Shown here piece after piece: positions 26,501 through 35,476 of a DNA stretch of 61,224 bases; position 1 is the first letter of the stretch; each line of letters opens with the position of its first letter. The position numbers and the translations under genes were made by a program. The stretch is taken from assembly GCF_031085375.1 (NCBI RefSeq), contig NZ_JAVCWF010000002.1, positions 1 through 61,224 of the forward strand, read 5' to 3'. A model generated the notes under the pieces. That model was not told the DNA's origin. It did not search any database and saw only the letters and a list, made by a program, of their open reading frames with translations. The stretch comes from Lactiplantibacillus brownii (GTDB lineage: Bacteria; Bacillota; Bacilli; Lactobacillales; Lactobacillaceae).

Positions 26501-26708
26501 CCTCAATCGCCCGTTTAACCTGATTAAATTCGGTATCAGTTAAAGGGTGTCCCTGCAATTTAGCATAGTTATTGTTATTTAATTTATCACGAAAATTAGC
26601 CCATAATTGATCCGGCGTCGCACCATATAGGTCTTTTCGCTCCACCCATTGATTACTTCCGGTCGTTAAGGTTTTAACAACTTCTTTTTCAAACGATAGT
26701 TCTAGCAT
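23541..26708 (-). CDS. hsdR: Type I restriction endonuclease subunit HsdR
   Basis: Translocates and cleaves unmodified DNA. 1055 aa, full length. N-terminal PD-(D/E)xK nuclease domain with DRRFDVTLLINGLPLIQLELKK compressed around residue 140-160 (D ... ExK). SF2 helicase motor: WHTTGSGKTLTSYKTA (Walker A, near 285), FFVDEAHRSQFGKM (DEAH) near 395, and YSRTNRLQ late motif. ATG follows AAAGGAGGGAAC. First gene of the operon hsdR-hsdM-hsdS, transcribed leftwards. Confidence 0.94.
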   Translation of the reverse strand: MLELSFEKEVVKTLTTGSNQWVERKDLYGATPDQLWANFRDKLNNNNYAKLQGHPLTDTEFNQVKRAIEVRTPYEAAKLLAAENGIGKVEVERDDAKLGTVTLELFWKADVAGGKSSYEVVRQAVRPRLAGTQDVDPDRRFDVTLLINGLPLIQLELKKATVELNQAFNQIEKYSQEGKYTGIYSLLQMFVIMTPDSTAYFANAEPDHFNKAFLFNWRTRDNHPVENGLAFTRQVLNIPMAHKMVSEYTVIDQERQSLILLRPYQIYAIEAVMHRIHDHQDGFVWHTTGSGKTLTSYKTAKLAAQDPGVDKVIFLVDRRDLDEQTTSNFSAYAANDDIAINEAQNTGDLMRKLQQNDGKVLVTSIQKLHRAVKKTQAQLATGKQSRFSKTLKQRVIFFVDEAHRSQFGKMQKEIRAAFINSNWYGYTGTPIFNENKKQLKGDLAVTTEELFGKVCHVYNLRDALEDQAVLPFNVEHVTTIGKDTLITRALEKETQRVKARRDKQGRLLSTANEAKIQAKIQAMSVKDLEETYLTPADFETDEHIQQVVQYILQKGPRKTSLGHGNYNAILTTSSIEMAQRYYQAFKAAKKTTHNQLDPDWPRIAITYSLSENEDQSAHKHDQMATILKDYNQQYHTNFDLADLNLYNEDVAKRAARREAVFAHLQPDQEINLVIVVRRLLTGFDAPRLNTLFVDRTLAYQELIQAYSRTNRLQNRELKQEGQIVTFRVPAIMEANEREAYKLYSGEGSFNVIIRPTYQQAVLKFQKAVVALKAIAPTPTAADDLKGTTAKVQFVKAFRQVNQQLNSLSMYNDFTWKNSEKAFGIAQPEVESYTGKYLRIKAAVTNQEPEKVPEELAALDFSLAVGSVVLVDYDYLTQLIQDWIDEQQQYSTPDQAQAHMTDYLQNSAKVQASLNKLAETQPQQAQLIREAMPYIEQQLQQSQQQSTQNQTPVALNARELVTDYAQRQLVKKTTAFAHTWGLDQAALLRVAREHTVGTDEWHHEQELTQSANLAAALQAQTATGPKIPAILPLYRIKSQAAWRQFIEHDLAIYLQK

Positions 26709-26768
26709 AAAAACAGTTCCCTCCTTTGCTTTTATTCACCAGGTTATTGTACGCAAAATAATTTGCAT

Positions 26769-28535
26769 TTAGACTTCGGAATTTAATATATCAAGAATAT
26801 CCTGAATTTTAACTAAACCAGTGGCTTCAATCTGCTTTCTTATATTTTTGTTTAACGACGGAATAGAAAAAAACAGTTCATGTCTTGCGCGACTCATTGC
26901 AACATAATAAACCCTGTCATCCTCATTACTTCCACTAAGGCTTGGGTTTAGTAAAAACGAAAAATTACTTTCTCTTTTTTTGCCAGTGTCATCTATCATA
27001 ATGAGCACTTCATCTGCTTCATCACCCTTGGATTGATGAATAGTCCTAAATTCGGAGTTAGTACCTTCTAAGGGAACATCAGACAATAAATATTTGACTT
27101 TCAACCCTAAAAAGCATTTATTTCTTCCTGTAATCTTCTTCATTATTTTCGAAATGTTATCAGAATTTGCTTCATGAATATTCTTATCAAGAAGAATCTC
27201 GTTGAACCATGTACTAATATCACGATTCAAGTAATTATTAATTTTATTGTAAGCATAATAAAACTTTGATATGACATATTTTTCGTCAGCATTTGTTTTT
27301 TCGTAAGAACGGAAGAAAGATGAAATACCGGCGTTTATTTGACCCTCAGAAGCTAACTTAAGTGATTTTATAATACTATAGATGAATCTTCCTCTATCAT
27401 CAGTGCGCATCTTATTGATATTATCCTTAATTTTTTTAGAAGGGGCACTGTAATTCGGGTTTATTTGTTCAATATAGTCGTTACTGTAACTAATGATCAT
27501 CTTGGAACATGCTGAGTTTTGGGGGTGATTTTTTAAAAACCAATTAACAACTAATCTAGGTTCTCCAACCACTATAGTTGGCTTAGGACCTGGTATGTTC
27601 TGTAAAATTTGAGGATCCTTCCCAGAATTTTCTGTAATTCCATTTAAAAGTTTAATTATCGGGTCGCTGCTCCGGTGATTTATATTAATGCAATATTTGT
27701 TTAGTTTCGGTAGACTGAATTTTCTAAAGGTTTCCTGACTTGAATGCGCAAATCCATAAATTGATTGATTCTCATCGCCAATAACTCCTACTTTGCTTCC
27801 ATTATCAGCTAAAATACTAATGATTTCAGCTTGGATTATTGAAGTGTCTTGAAATTCGTCAATAAAGATAAATGGGAAACTATTAGAAATCAGTTTAGCA
27901 ACAAATGGATTGTTTTCTAAAATGATTAATGATAACAACAAAACATCATCGTAATTGATGATGCCGTTTTTCCAACATGATTGTTTATATTCCATAAAAA
28001 ATTTAGGATCATTTTTAATATGATACCTTTTATTTGGAACTCGTGTATCTTTCTGATCAATAGTAAGACTGTAATGATCATTCAGCTTCTTAAAATATAT
28101 ACTTGAAGAAATACGATCCCGAATATTGTCATAATATGTCATATACTGGCATTTATATTTTTGGCAAAGCTCTTTAAAATCAGAAAAACTCGCTAATTGA
28201 TGAGGGGTAATTGTGAGCTTCTTTGGTAAAGAATATTTGCCTTCTAATAACCATGAGTATGGTAAAAGTATAAATTCTGATAGAAAGCTGTGTATTGTTG
28301 AAACTTGCGTAAGACCAGATGTATATCCAATACGCCTTGAAAGATTATCGGCTGCAACATTCGTATAAGTAATCGCCAATACCTTTCTTAATGTGTTTAT
28401 TTTTCCAGACTCTTTAATTATGTGATGAATATGGTTTACTAAGAATTCTGTTTTCCCTGAGCCGGGGCCAGCTGATACCAAGAAATTTTGATTAATATTT
28501 ATGTTCTCATGAGATGATACTCTTTTATAATCCAT
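26769..28535 (-). CDS. gajB: Gabija helicase GajB (UvrD-like SF1)
   Basis: 588 aa from ATG 28535 (MDYKRVSSHEN), which overlaps the end of gajA by 11 bases. SF1A motifs: VSAGPGSGKTEFLV near residue 20 (I), ITYTNVAADNLSRR (Ia), FIDEFQDTS (II) near 230, VIGDENQSIYGFAHS (III), INHRSSDP (IV), RTIHQSKGDEADEVLIMI (V) and YVAMSRARHELFF (VI). In Gabija, GajB senses nucleotide depletion and unwinds or activates with the GajA nuclease to block phage. Length exceeds the founding GajB (about 490) mainly in the middle. Stop is 60 bases before hsdR starts. Confidence 0.88.
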   Translation of the reverse strand: MDYKRVSSHENININQNFLVSAGPGSGKTEFLVNHIHHIIKESGKINTLRKVLAITYTNVAADNLSRRIGYTSGLTQVSTIHSFLSEFILLPYSWLLEGKYSLPKKLTITPHQLASFSDFKELCQKYKCQYMTYYDNIRDRISSSIYFKKLNDHYSLTIDQKDTRVPNKRYHIKNDPKFFMEYKQSCWKNGIINYDDVLLLSLIILENNPFVAKLISNSFPFIFIDEFQDTSIIQAEIISILADNGSKVGVIGDENQSIYGFAHSSQETFRKFSLPKLNKYCININHRSSDPIIKLLNGITENSGKDPQILQNIPGPKPTIVVGEPRLVVNWFLKNHPQNSACSKMIISYSNDYIEQINPNYSAPSKKIKDNINKMRTDDRGRFIYSIIKSLKLASEGQINAGISSFFRSYEKTNADEKYVISKFYYAYNKINNYLNRDISTWFNEILLDKNIHEANSDNISKIMKKITGRNKCFLGLKVKYLLSDVPLEGTNSEFRTIHQSKGDEADEVLIMIDDTGKKRESNFSFLLNPSLSGSNEDDRVYYVAMSRARHELFFSIPSLNKNIRKQIEATGLVKIQDILDILNSEV

Positions 28536-30579
28536 TTTTATCTGCCATCCATTCGAAACATTCTTTGATGTATTTTGGCACTGTAATAGATTTACCACTA
28601 CTTATTTCTTCGGAAAGTTCTTGCGCATAAAGGCCCTTATCTTTAATTGAATATAGAAACATTGTTCCTAGATATAGCTTAATTAACTTGGGATCAGTAA
28701 TTTCTGATAAATCATTAGTATTGTGATTTTCCTTGAGTATTTCGTCCATTTGTTTAGATCTTTCGTTCTGGAAAGTATTCGATATTTTTTCAATACTCAG
28801 ATTTTTACTGCTCATTTTTTTCAAATTTTCCCATGCATCACAATATCTCATAGAATCGTGAAAGATCAATGGCATTAGATCAGGATTATCCATATACAAC
28901 TGATATTCAAACGTCCAACCTTCATTAGACTTATAGCCAGAATCTTCATCTTGTGAGAACACTTTAATATTAGCCGATTTCAAAGCCTTGATACTTTCTA
29001 TATTCGGATTTTTGCTGTCAGGTTCCGTTTGGAATATTGGCGGACAGGATTTGTTTTGCTTTCCTTGAACAGGATCTAAGTCCGTTAGACAGGCAATCTG
29101 CTTATATATTGCGGTATTAGGATTCTTATTTGTATCAAACATTCTTAAAAAGGGAATGAAATAGCGCCCCGACAAATTAATAATAGAAATATGTCTGTTT
29201 TGTATGTTAGATGTATCGGCTTTCATAAATTGCGGTATTAGCATTTGTTCCGCTAACCCCTCAATAAGAATAAGTTGATTAGTAAAAAACAAATTGGATC
29301 GTGTGACATCTAAAAATCGTTCTACAAATTTCTTGTCTTTTGGATTATCGATAAACGTTTCCCCAGGATATCCAATTTTAACACCACTTTTATATTTACT
29401 GAGAACAATAAGATCATCTAAACTAGCAGCAGCTGTAATATTAGGAGAATGCGTGGTTATAATCACCTGCTTTGCTGTTTCACTAGTTGTACCATCCTTG
29501 ATATTATTTTGTAAAAATTTCAAAAAATCATATTGCATATCAGGATGAAGATGTGCCTCAGGTTCTTCTATTAATAGAAATGGAAAAACACTTGAATTGT
29601 CACCAAAATAAGAATTGTCGCGACTTTGCTGAAGTTCAGCTAATACTAAAGAAATATAAATTAAATTGTTATATCCTAGCCCATTTAAATTTATTGGCAC
29701 ATTTGATTCACCATTTTTAACAACTAAACTAAATTCTTTTAGGATATCGTGATCATTTAACGCACTATTGAATTCTGGTTCTTCACCATCAAAAGTAGCC
29801 CCGGTTTGGCTTGAATACTTCAGCATTTCCTTTTTACCCTCTTTAAATCTAGGGCTAAGATTATTCAATAGTCTCACAGCCAGATCATGAAAATCTTTAT
29901 GTCGCTTTTGCATCATCTTTTCGATGTCAGGTTTTTTCAACTCTTTATTGCTTTTTAAATCGTAATCAATGAAAAAATTTAAAAGTTTATTGAGTAGATA
30001 TTTGTTTCCCGAATTCATTCTTTTTTCAGCATCTCGAATAGCTGGCAAATATTGGCAATTAAAACGACTTAACGAATTATCCATTAATGGTTGTGCGGAC
30101 TCTCCTACAAAATATTTTCTTTGGTATTTTGGAAGAAACTCATCTTCCAACTCTAACCAGACACTGCCTATATCGTCTAAGTCTTTTACGGCGTCCAAAT
30201 ATGCTTTTTCATATTTAGTTGGAAGTTGAAACTGCATAGTAATCTTTGCCTTATATGGATTATCTATATCAGTCAGCCAATTGCGTATTGCTAGAAGATC
30301 GTCGCTATCACTACCTTCTTTGTTTGATTTTTGCAAGTTAACTGACACAGTGATTTTAGGAGAGCAGTTTTTCAATTCTTCTTTTGTTTCAGTCTTACTA
30401 AAATCATTTATATCTAATCCAAATTTATTTTTGTCGAAGATTAATCTTATCGCTGATATTATCGTGGTTTTTCCAATATTGTTGGGCCCAACTAAAATGT
30501 TAATTCCCTCTGTAAAACGAATTATTTGTTTTTCCTTAAAAGTTCTGAAGTTTGTTATTTCAACACTTGATATGAACAA
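28525..30579 (-). CDS. gajA: Gabija OLD-family nuclease GajA
   Basis: 684 aa. The start is TTG 30579 (MFISSVEITNFRTF), preceded by GGAG; an upstream in-frame TTG lies over that site. ABC-type ATPase: GPNNIGKTTIISAIRLIFD at about 31-50, FLLIEEPEAHLHPDMQ (signature/Walker B with Glu) near 335, TTHSPNI switch. C-terminal Toprim nuclease: LILIEGLAEQMLIPQ (Glu) near 435 and ACLTDLDP (DxD-type) near 505. An OLD nuclease followed by a UvrD helicase is the class 2 OLD arrangement, that is Gabija antiphage defence. AT-rich compared with the RM genes. Confidence 0.88.
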   Translation of the reverse strand: MFISSVEITNFRTFKEKQIIRFTEGINILVGPNNIGKTTIISAIRLIFDKNKFGLDINDFSKTETKEELKNCSPKITVSVNLQKSNKEGSDSDDLLAIRNWLTDIDNPYKAKITMQFQLPTKYEKAYLDAVKDLDDIGSVWLELEDEFLPKYQRKYFVGESAQPLMDNSLSRFNCQYLPAIRDAEKRMNSGNKYLLNKLLNFFIDYDLKSNKELKKPDIEKMMQKRHKDFHDLAVRLLNNLSPRFKEGKKEMLKYSSQTGATFDGEEPEFNSALNDHDILKEFSLVVKNGESNVPINLNGLGYNNLIYISLVLAELQQSRDNSYFGDNSSVFPFLLIEEPEAHLHPDMQYDFLKFLQNNIKDGTTSETAKQVIITTHSPNITAAASLDDLIVLSKYKSGVKIGYPGETFIDNPKDKKFVERFLDVTRSNLFFTNQLILIEGLAEQMLIPQFMKADTSNIQNRHISIINLSGRYFIPFLRMFDTNKNPNTAIYKQIACLTDLDPVQGKQNKSCPPIFQTEPDSKNPNIESIKALKSANIKVFSQDEDSGYKSNEGWTFEYQLYMDNPDLMPLIFHDSMRYCDAWENLKKMSSKNLSIEKISNTFQNERSKQMDEILKENHNTNDLSEITDPKLIKLYLGTMFLYSIKDKGLYAQELSEEISSGKSITVPKYIKECFEWMADKNGL

Positions 30580-30742
30580 TTTAATATTCTCCAATCTTAT
30601 AGATTGTTATAACTTTAATGTTAATCCATCTTACTAAATTATACTCTATAGTGTTGTACAGTTGACTTCTAAAGGTTAGATATCTCAGAATGTAGGGCAA
30701 AAAATGCATTTAAATATGAAGGACAGATCAACCACTAAATGT

Positions 30743-31123
30743 TTATACTTCTCCTTTATAAACTATATTTCGAATTTCTAGTAGTGGGATAAACCGATCA
30801 GAATCAACCACAATCTCATTGGCATTGTAGCCATGGATCAAGGTGGTGATATCTGGCAAATGACGGTTGTTTTGGTCAACCGTTTTTAATTGAATGGTCA
30901 CTGGTTGCTGACGCTGATATGCGTCCGCCAATACCTCGGTAATTACTGCTAAGGATTGTTGCGGTCTTGGAACGTATACTGCATTCAACTGCTGGTTCTG
31001 TTGGTTTAAAGTGGCAGTATGATCAGATAAATAGAACCCCTGCCATTTCATCATGCCCCGGTCATGATAATCGTGTTCAAAAAAATGCTTAACCGTGCCT
31101 AAATCAAAGTCTTGGTTATTCAA
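30743..31123 (-). CDS. YolD-like protein
   Basis: 126 aa. The motif DRGMMKWQGFYLSDHT (about residues 21-36) is the hallmark of the YolD-like family, and the gene lies in an operon with a Y-family polymerase, the usual context. YolD-like proteins are thought to bind and regulate UmuC-like polymerases or partner proteins in the SOS response. It overlaps the preceding gene by 8 bases. Confidence 0.72.
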   Translation of the reverse strand: MNNQDFDLGTVKHFFEHDYHDRGMMKWQGFYLSDHTATLNQQNQQLNAVYVPRPQQSLAVITEVLADAYQRQQPVTIQLKTVDQNNRHLPDITTLIHGYNANEIVVDSDRFIPLLEIRNIVYKGEV

Positions 31124-31436
31124 GGGGCACCCGCTTTCGTTGAATCAGCTTTTGACTTGCCGGCCACCGTTCTCCTGTAAAGCCGACAAATTCGATCGTT
31201 AGCTTTATATCTTGTCGTAATGCTTTTAACAGCTTTTCTAAATCAGCTAAATCATAGTGTGCTAATTTATGTAAGGGAACGGATTGCAAGCGCTCATTAG
31301 CCCGTTGACTGTTAAAAAACAGATTATAGGTCTGATCGTAGGTATCATTAGTCAACATTAACCAATAGCGGGTTTGGGGACGCCGCTTAAACAATAGGGT
31401 TAACCGCCCCTTAATAATCTCTATATCGCTATTCAT
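31116..31436 (-). CDS. Small protein of the umuC operon
   Basis: 106 aa from ATG 31436, which has GGAGG 8 bases upstream and overlaps the polymerase stop. No signal peptide or membrane segment. The text (GRLTLLFKRRPQTRYWLMLTN, then LIQRKRVPLE) suggests a compact alpha/beta protein. Sandwiched between polymerase and YolD-like genes with overlaps on both sides, so it is probably an accessory to the polymerase. I do not recognise a named family. Confidence 0.65.
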   Translation of the reverse strand: MNSDIEIIKGRLTLLFKRRPQTRYWLMLTNDTYDQTYNLFFNSQRANERLQSVPLHKLAHYDLADLEKLLKALRQDIKLTIEFVGFTGERWPASQKLIQRKRVPLE

Positions 31437-32736
31437 AGCTATTGCCTCCATTATGTCCGCCCACTAGTGAAGCCCGCTTGATAGCGGTGCCTCCCTTTAA
31501 TAAACTGGTCGCGTAAACTAGTTTGGTGAACCCAAATTGCCGGTGAATTTCATCAATCACCTGGTTTAACCGGCTACGGCGAATTTGGTTACGCGGTGTT
31601 TCAAATAAATTAAGCTGTTGGCCGGAGTTGGCACTTAGTTTACTGCTATAAACGCTAATATTCCGGACAGCTTGACCTTCCCAATTCTGACGGAATAACC
31701 ACAATAATTGTTGCGTCAAAACTTGATTGTCGTTAGTCGGGTCAATTTTTAAAGCTTGGTGAAAGCCACCGCGGCCATCTGTTTCGGCTGCGGCATAGGA
31801 AAACCCAATGCTTAGCGATAGACACCCCGCCAATTTATGGTGGTGCCGAAGCCGTGCCGCCACCTGTTCCCCAATTTCTTTAATGACGGTTTCAATTTCG
31901 ACTTGGTTAAAATAATCTCGTGGCAATACTTGCGAATTACCCAGGCTAGCTTCTTTAACCTTAGTTGGTTCCGTAACTTGCGCGCGATCAATTCCCCAGG
32001 CCGTAGCAAATAACTGGCTACCAATGACGCCAAGCTGCTGTTTGAGTAAATAAGGGTTGGTATGGGCTAGCTCATACATATTGTGAATGTGAAGGCGGTT
32101 CAAACGTTTCGCCATACGGGGGCCAATCCCCCAAACGTCCGTTAATTCAGTAATTGACCAAATTTTATCCGGCACAGTTTCGTAATGGATTTCACCGATC
32201 AATTCATGATTATGTTTAGCGTAAAGGTCTAAGGCTAATTTAGCTTGCACCGGATTGTCACCAATTCCCACGGTGGTATACAAGCCTAGCTTTTGCCGAA
32301 CTGTCTTTTGAATCAAGCGGGCCACTTCGCGAACGGAATTGCCAAACAGCCGCCAAGTATGGGTCATATCAAGAATGCTTTCATCAATTGAATACGGCCA
32401 AACCTCTTTTTCAGTGGTAAATTGATGAAAGATCTGATTGATCTGCAAATTACGTTGAATATAAAGGTTCATGCGCGGTGGCACGACCCACAACCTGGGG
32501 TCATTGGGTAAGTCACGTTTACGGGAGACGTTGGCTTTAAGATGAAATAAGTGCTTAGCTTCGGGTGACGTGGCTAAAATGAGTCCGCCATTGGTATTTT
32601 CAGCTTCACTAAGGACCACTAATGGGACTTTTAAGGGATTTAGCCCCCGGAAAACGGCTTCGCAACTAGCATAAAAGGACTTGTTATCAATTAAGAAGAA
32701 CACGCCATGCGGTTCATCATCAGTAAACAATTTCAT
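31429..32736 (-). CDS. umuC: Y-family translesion DNA polymerase (UmuC/ImpB-like)
   Basis: Error-prone polymerase that copies past DNA damage. 435 aa. Catalytic motifs: FFLIDNKSFYASCEAVFRGL near residue 15 (first Asp) and YSIDESILDMT near 115 (SIDE). Helix-hairpin-helix region VWGIGPRMAKRLNRLHI near 205, then little-finger domain. A LexA-type box and an AT-rich promoter lie 40-55 bases upstream. Plasmid-borne umuC operons with YolD-like partners are common in lactobacilli. A degraded second copy of its 5' end lies at 42057-42296. Confidence 0.9.
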   Translation of the reverse strand: MKLFTDDEPHGVFFLIDNKSFYASCEAVFRGLNPLKVPLVVLSEAENTNGGLILATSPEAKHLFHLKANVSRKRDLPNDPRLWVVPPRMNLYIQRNLQINQIFHQFTTEKEVWPYSIDESILDMTHTWRLFGNSVREVARLIQKTVRQKLGLYTTVGIGDNPVQAKLALDLYAKHNHELIGEIHYETVPDKIWSITELTDVWGIGPRMAKRLNRLHIHNMYELAHTNPYLLKQQLGVIGSQLFATAWGIDRAQVTEPTKVKEASLGNSQVLPRDYFNQVEIETVIKEIGEQVAARLRHHHKLAGCLSLSIGFSYAAAETDGRGGFHQALKIDPTNDNQVLTQQLLWLFRQNWEGQAVRNISVYSSKLSANSGQQLNLFETPRNQIRRSRLNQVIDEIHRQFGFTKLVYATSLLKGGTAIKRASLVGGHNGGNSYE

Positions 32737-32775
32737 CACTTCCGTTAGCTTTTACCTGTATTGTAGCACAGAAGG

Positions 32776-32789
32776 CAAACATACGTTCC
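32776..32789 (-). promoter_or_regulatory. LexA (DinR) box upstream of umuC
   Basis: Minus strand GGAACGTATGTTTG matches the Gram-positive SOS box CGAACRNRYGTTYC with two deviations. It lies 40 bases upstream of the polymerase start and next to TACAAT. It predicts LexA repression and DNA-damage induction of the three-gene operon. Confidence 0.55.
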
Positions 32790-32856
32790 CTAAAAGCTGC
32801 TAGAAAGCTGATTAAAAATAGTCGAAAGTCAGTTATAGTCATGTTATAATGTAACC

Positions 32857-32981
32857 AGAAAAGGGAAGCCCCGCTAGAACAGGACTTCCCATGCAAGCCG
32901 CTTCAAAGGCGGTGGCGAAGTTAATAAGACAGCATTAAGCTACCCTGTAACTGGCCAAAGTTACGCAGGGCGGCTTTTTTA
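32857..32981 (+). ncRNA. Antitoxin sRNA of type I toxin-antitoxin locus 2
   Basis: Same parts as locus 1: CATGTTATAATG (-10 at 32845-32850), 5' hairpin (GGGAAGCCCC ... GGACTTCCC), the stem AAGCCGCTTCAAAGGCGGTGG, and the terminator ACCCTGTAAC ... GTTACGCAGGGCGGCTTTTTT. Converges on the toxin gene. It sits directly upstream of umuC, pointing the other way. Confidence 0.7.
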
Positions 32982-33068
32982 TTTGTTCCTTTTGTCGATG
33001 TACGTTAGCAACGCCAAAATAAACATTGCAAACAGCAACATCAACGAGAGTGTCTGGAAGACGCTCAT
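32979..33068 (-). CDS. Fst/Lpt-type holin-like toxin, copy 2
   Basis: Peptide identical to copy 1 (29 aa, MSVFQTLSLM ... LLTYIDKRNK) with two silent changes near its 3' end. The leader and the TTGGTC-N17-TATAAT promoter (-10 near 33169) are kept. Identical toxins mean either antitoxin RNA may act on both transcripts. Confidence 0.85.
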   Translation of the reverse strand: MSVFQTLSLMLLFAMFILALLTYIDKRNK

Positions 33069-33394
33069 TGACTGTGAAACCTTCCTGAAGATTATTCCAT
33101 GTTCCCATGGGCCTCACCTCACAAGGGAAAAGACAGCCACCGCCCTTAAAACTTCCTGCGTAATCCATTATACAGGTGAATTAAGTATTGACCAAGCACA
33201 ATAAAAAGTAGACAGTCATTGCCATGTATAATCACTGGTGAACGGGAATCTTAAGAAAATACTCGCTAGTTTTATCTGTCTACAAGAATTGTTGGAATAC
33301 TGTTTTGTTGCATCTTAGAATTTTTCTACTATGAGACTGTACTTGTTGGGACAATCTGTCATAATGAAATAAAAACCAAAGGATATGGCACATA

Positions 33395-35476
33395 ATGGAG
33401 CAAAATTATTTTCAGTATATATCAGAACACCTTGAAAAAAATCCAAGAATCAATGAATTAAAAGAAGCCTTAATTAGTTTTTCAAGGGAAAATCATCAGC
33501 CTGTATATCTTATTGATACACCTCTTTTAGATAAGCAAGAATTTAGTTATGAATATGAATTAGCTGCCGTTATACTTATTCCAAATAGAAAATTCTTTTT
33601 TTTGAATTTTGGAAATCAGAATGATGACGCTTTTAAAAAATATGCCAATAATTTTTTAGAAGATTTAAATAGTCTGATTTCAAAATATAAATTCCAAAAG
33701 AAAATTGGTCGTTTAAGTGATATAAAAGAAAAAATAATTGAATTTGCAAATATTAATAATCAAGAAGAATTGATTAAAAAAATACAAAACGGGACATTAG
33801 ATTCTAGTTTAATTCGAAAAACAAATATTATATTATCTCTTGCCATAGGATCAGTTAATAACGCCAATTCGTTTGTACCACAGGAAGCAACAAATACTCT
33901 TGACAAGATTAAGAATCAGATAATTTTATTTGATTCTGATCAAACATCCTTTATGTATAAAGACAAACCTCAAAAAAAGATTACAGTGCAAGGCCTTGCA
34001 GGAACGGGTAAAACTGAGCTTCTATTTCATAAACTGGTTAATTTATATGTATCTGGTATATCCAATAAGACAAAGATAGCGTTCACTTTTTACAATCAAA
34101 TTTTGGAACACAAAACACATAATAGAGTTATTTCATTTTTTGATTATATGCAAGTTTCAGAACAAATTAAGTGGAATGAACGTTTATGGGTAATGAGAGG
34201 ATGGGGAAGCGCTTCTGATGGTAATTCCGGAGTATATGCTTTTATTTGTCAATACTACGGAATTCCATTTCAGAGGTTTCAGAGATTTCCTAAAATTGAT
34301 TTCGATAAAGTGTGTCATGATGCCCTTATGCTTCTTAGGCAAATGGATGACTTTGAGCCTTGTTTTGATGATATTCTAATAGATGAAAGTCAAGACTTCC
34401 CTGAAAGTTTTTTTGACTTATGTGAAAAGGTAACAAAAGATAAGGTTATTATTGCTGGCGATATTTTTCAGAATATTTTTTCTAATTTAAATGAAAAAAC
34501 CATACAACCGGACTTTCTTTTGAATAGAGTTTACAGGAATGATCCACGGACATTTATGTTTGCCCAATCAGTTGGGTTTGCACTTCAAGAAAAAAAAGTG
34601 ATTCGATGGCTTTCGGATAAAGAGTGGCAGTCGTGTGGTTATATAGTTCAGAAAAACCAAAACAGTACCCCAATTGAGTACTCACTAACAAGAGCACCCA
34701 TCAGAAGATTTGAAAACATTGATGAAAATGAAAACGCGATAGACATAGTATTATCTAAAAAAGAGGAAATAGTCGGCAATATAATCAATACTATAAAAAA
34801 TTTAAAAAAAGATAATCCAACGATGAGCCCCTCTGATGTAGCCGTTATTTTCTTAACAGAAAAAAATGAAAGTATTGGCTACCAACAAGCAAATGAAGTT
34901 TCCGATAAGCTAGATACTACCTTTCATTGGAAATCTAATAAGGGCTATGAAACTCGTAATACTGATGCAGAAAATGTTGTCTTTATTAGCAACCAAAACA
35001 ATATCAAAGGACTGGAATTTCCGTTTGTTATCTGTGTGGTAAACGGTGAGCTTAAATCTGATAAAGTCTTGGATAGAAACGCATTATATATGATGTTAAC
35101 CAGATCGTTTGTTTCATCAAAATTGTTATTATCTAACAATGATGAGAATAAGGAGTTTTATTCCACTTATAAGAAAGTAGTAGACCTTCTATTACAAGAA
35201 AAAAAATTAACAGTCAAAAAGCCAACAAAAGACAATATTATAAGCAAAGATGTGTTGAAAAATCTGGCCAGTGCCGTTAATATGTCACATGACGAACTAG
35301 TTCTTCATGAATTAACTTCCTCACTTTCTATAGATGAATCGTCTATTTCTCAAAATACTATTAGAAAAATAACATCTATAATGCAGCAAATGGATGTAGA
35401 TCTTGACAATCCGAATGACATTTCAGATTATATTGAAAACAATAAAAAAAGACTGAAGCAGATGATTAAATCATGA
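33395..35476 (+). CDS. SF1 (UvrD/Rep-like) helicase of an unknown two-gene module
   Basis: 693 aa. Residues 1-190 are a domain I do not recognise (YELAAVILIPNRKFFFLNFG suggests a nuclease- or sensor-type fold). Motif I is GLAGTGKTELL at 200-210, motif II DILIDESQDFPE at 327-337, then VIIAGDIFQNIFS, LNRVYRNDP, NNIKGLEFPFVICVV near 540 and YMMLTRSFVSSKLLLS as motif VI. The last 100 residues are helical. Its stop overlaps the next gene by 4 bases (ATGA). Strongly AT-rich, between a toxin-antitoxin locus and a resolvase, typical of acquired defence cargo. Not Gabija: no OLD gene is adjacent. Confidence 0.82.
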   Translation: MEQNYFQYISEHLEKNPRINELKEALISFSRENHQPVYLIDTPLLDKQEFSYEYELAAVILIPNRKFFFLNFGNQNDDAFKKYANNFLEDLNSLISKYKFQKKIGRLSDIKEKIIEFANINNQEELIKKIQNGTLDSSLIRKTNIILSLAIGSVNNANSFVPQEATNTLDKIKNQIILFDSDQTSFMYKDKPQKKITVQGLAGTGKTELLFHKLVNLYVSGISNKTKIAFTFYNQILEHKTHNRVISFFDYMQVSEQIKWNERLWVMRGWGSASDGNSGVYAFICQYYGIPFQRFQRFPKIDFDKVCHDALMLLRQMDDFEPCFDDILIDESQDFPESFFDLCEKVTKDKVIIAGDIFQNIFSNLNEKTIQPDFLLNRVYRNDPRTFMFAQSVGFALQEKKVIRWLSDKEWQSCGYIVQKNQNSTPIEYSLTRAPIRRFENIDENENAIDIVLSKKEEIVGNIINTIKNLKKDNPTMSPSDVAVIFLTEKNESIGYQQANEVSDKLDTTFHWKSNKGYETRNTDAENVVFISNQNNIKGLEFPFVICVVNGELKSDKVLDRNALYMMLTRSFVSSKLLLSNNDENKEFYSTYKKVVDLLLQEKKLTVKKPTKDNIISKDVLKNLASAVNMSHDELVLHELTSSLSIDESSISQNTIRKITSIMQQMDVDLDNPNDISDYIENNKKRLKQMIKS

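Noticed and set aside
29294..30637. Forward frames opposite gajA
   Set aside because: Shadows of gajA; no ribosome sites, no protein-like features.
33395..35476. Second Gabija helicase
   Set aside because: No OLD nuclease beside it, different N-terminal domain and different motif text.
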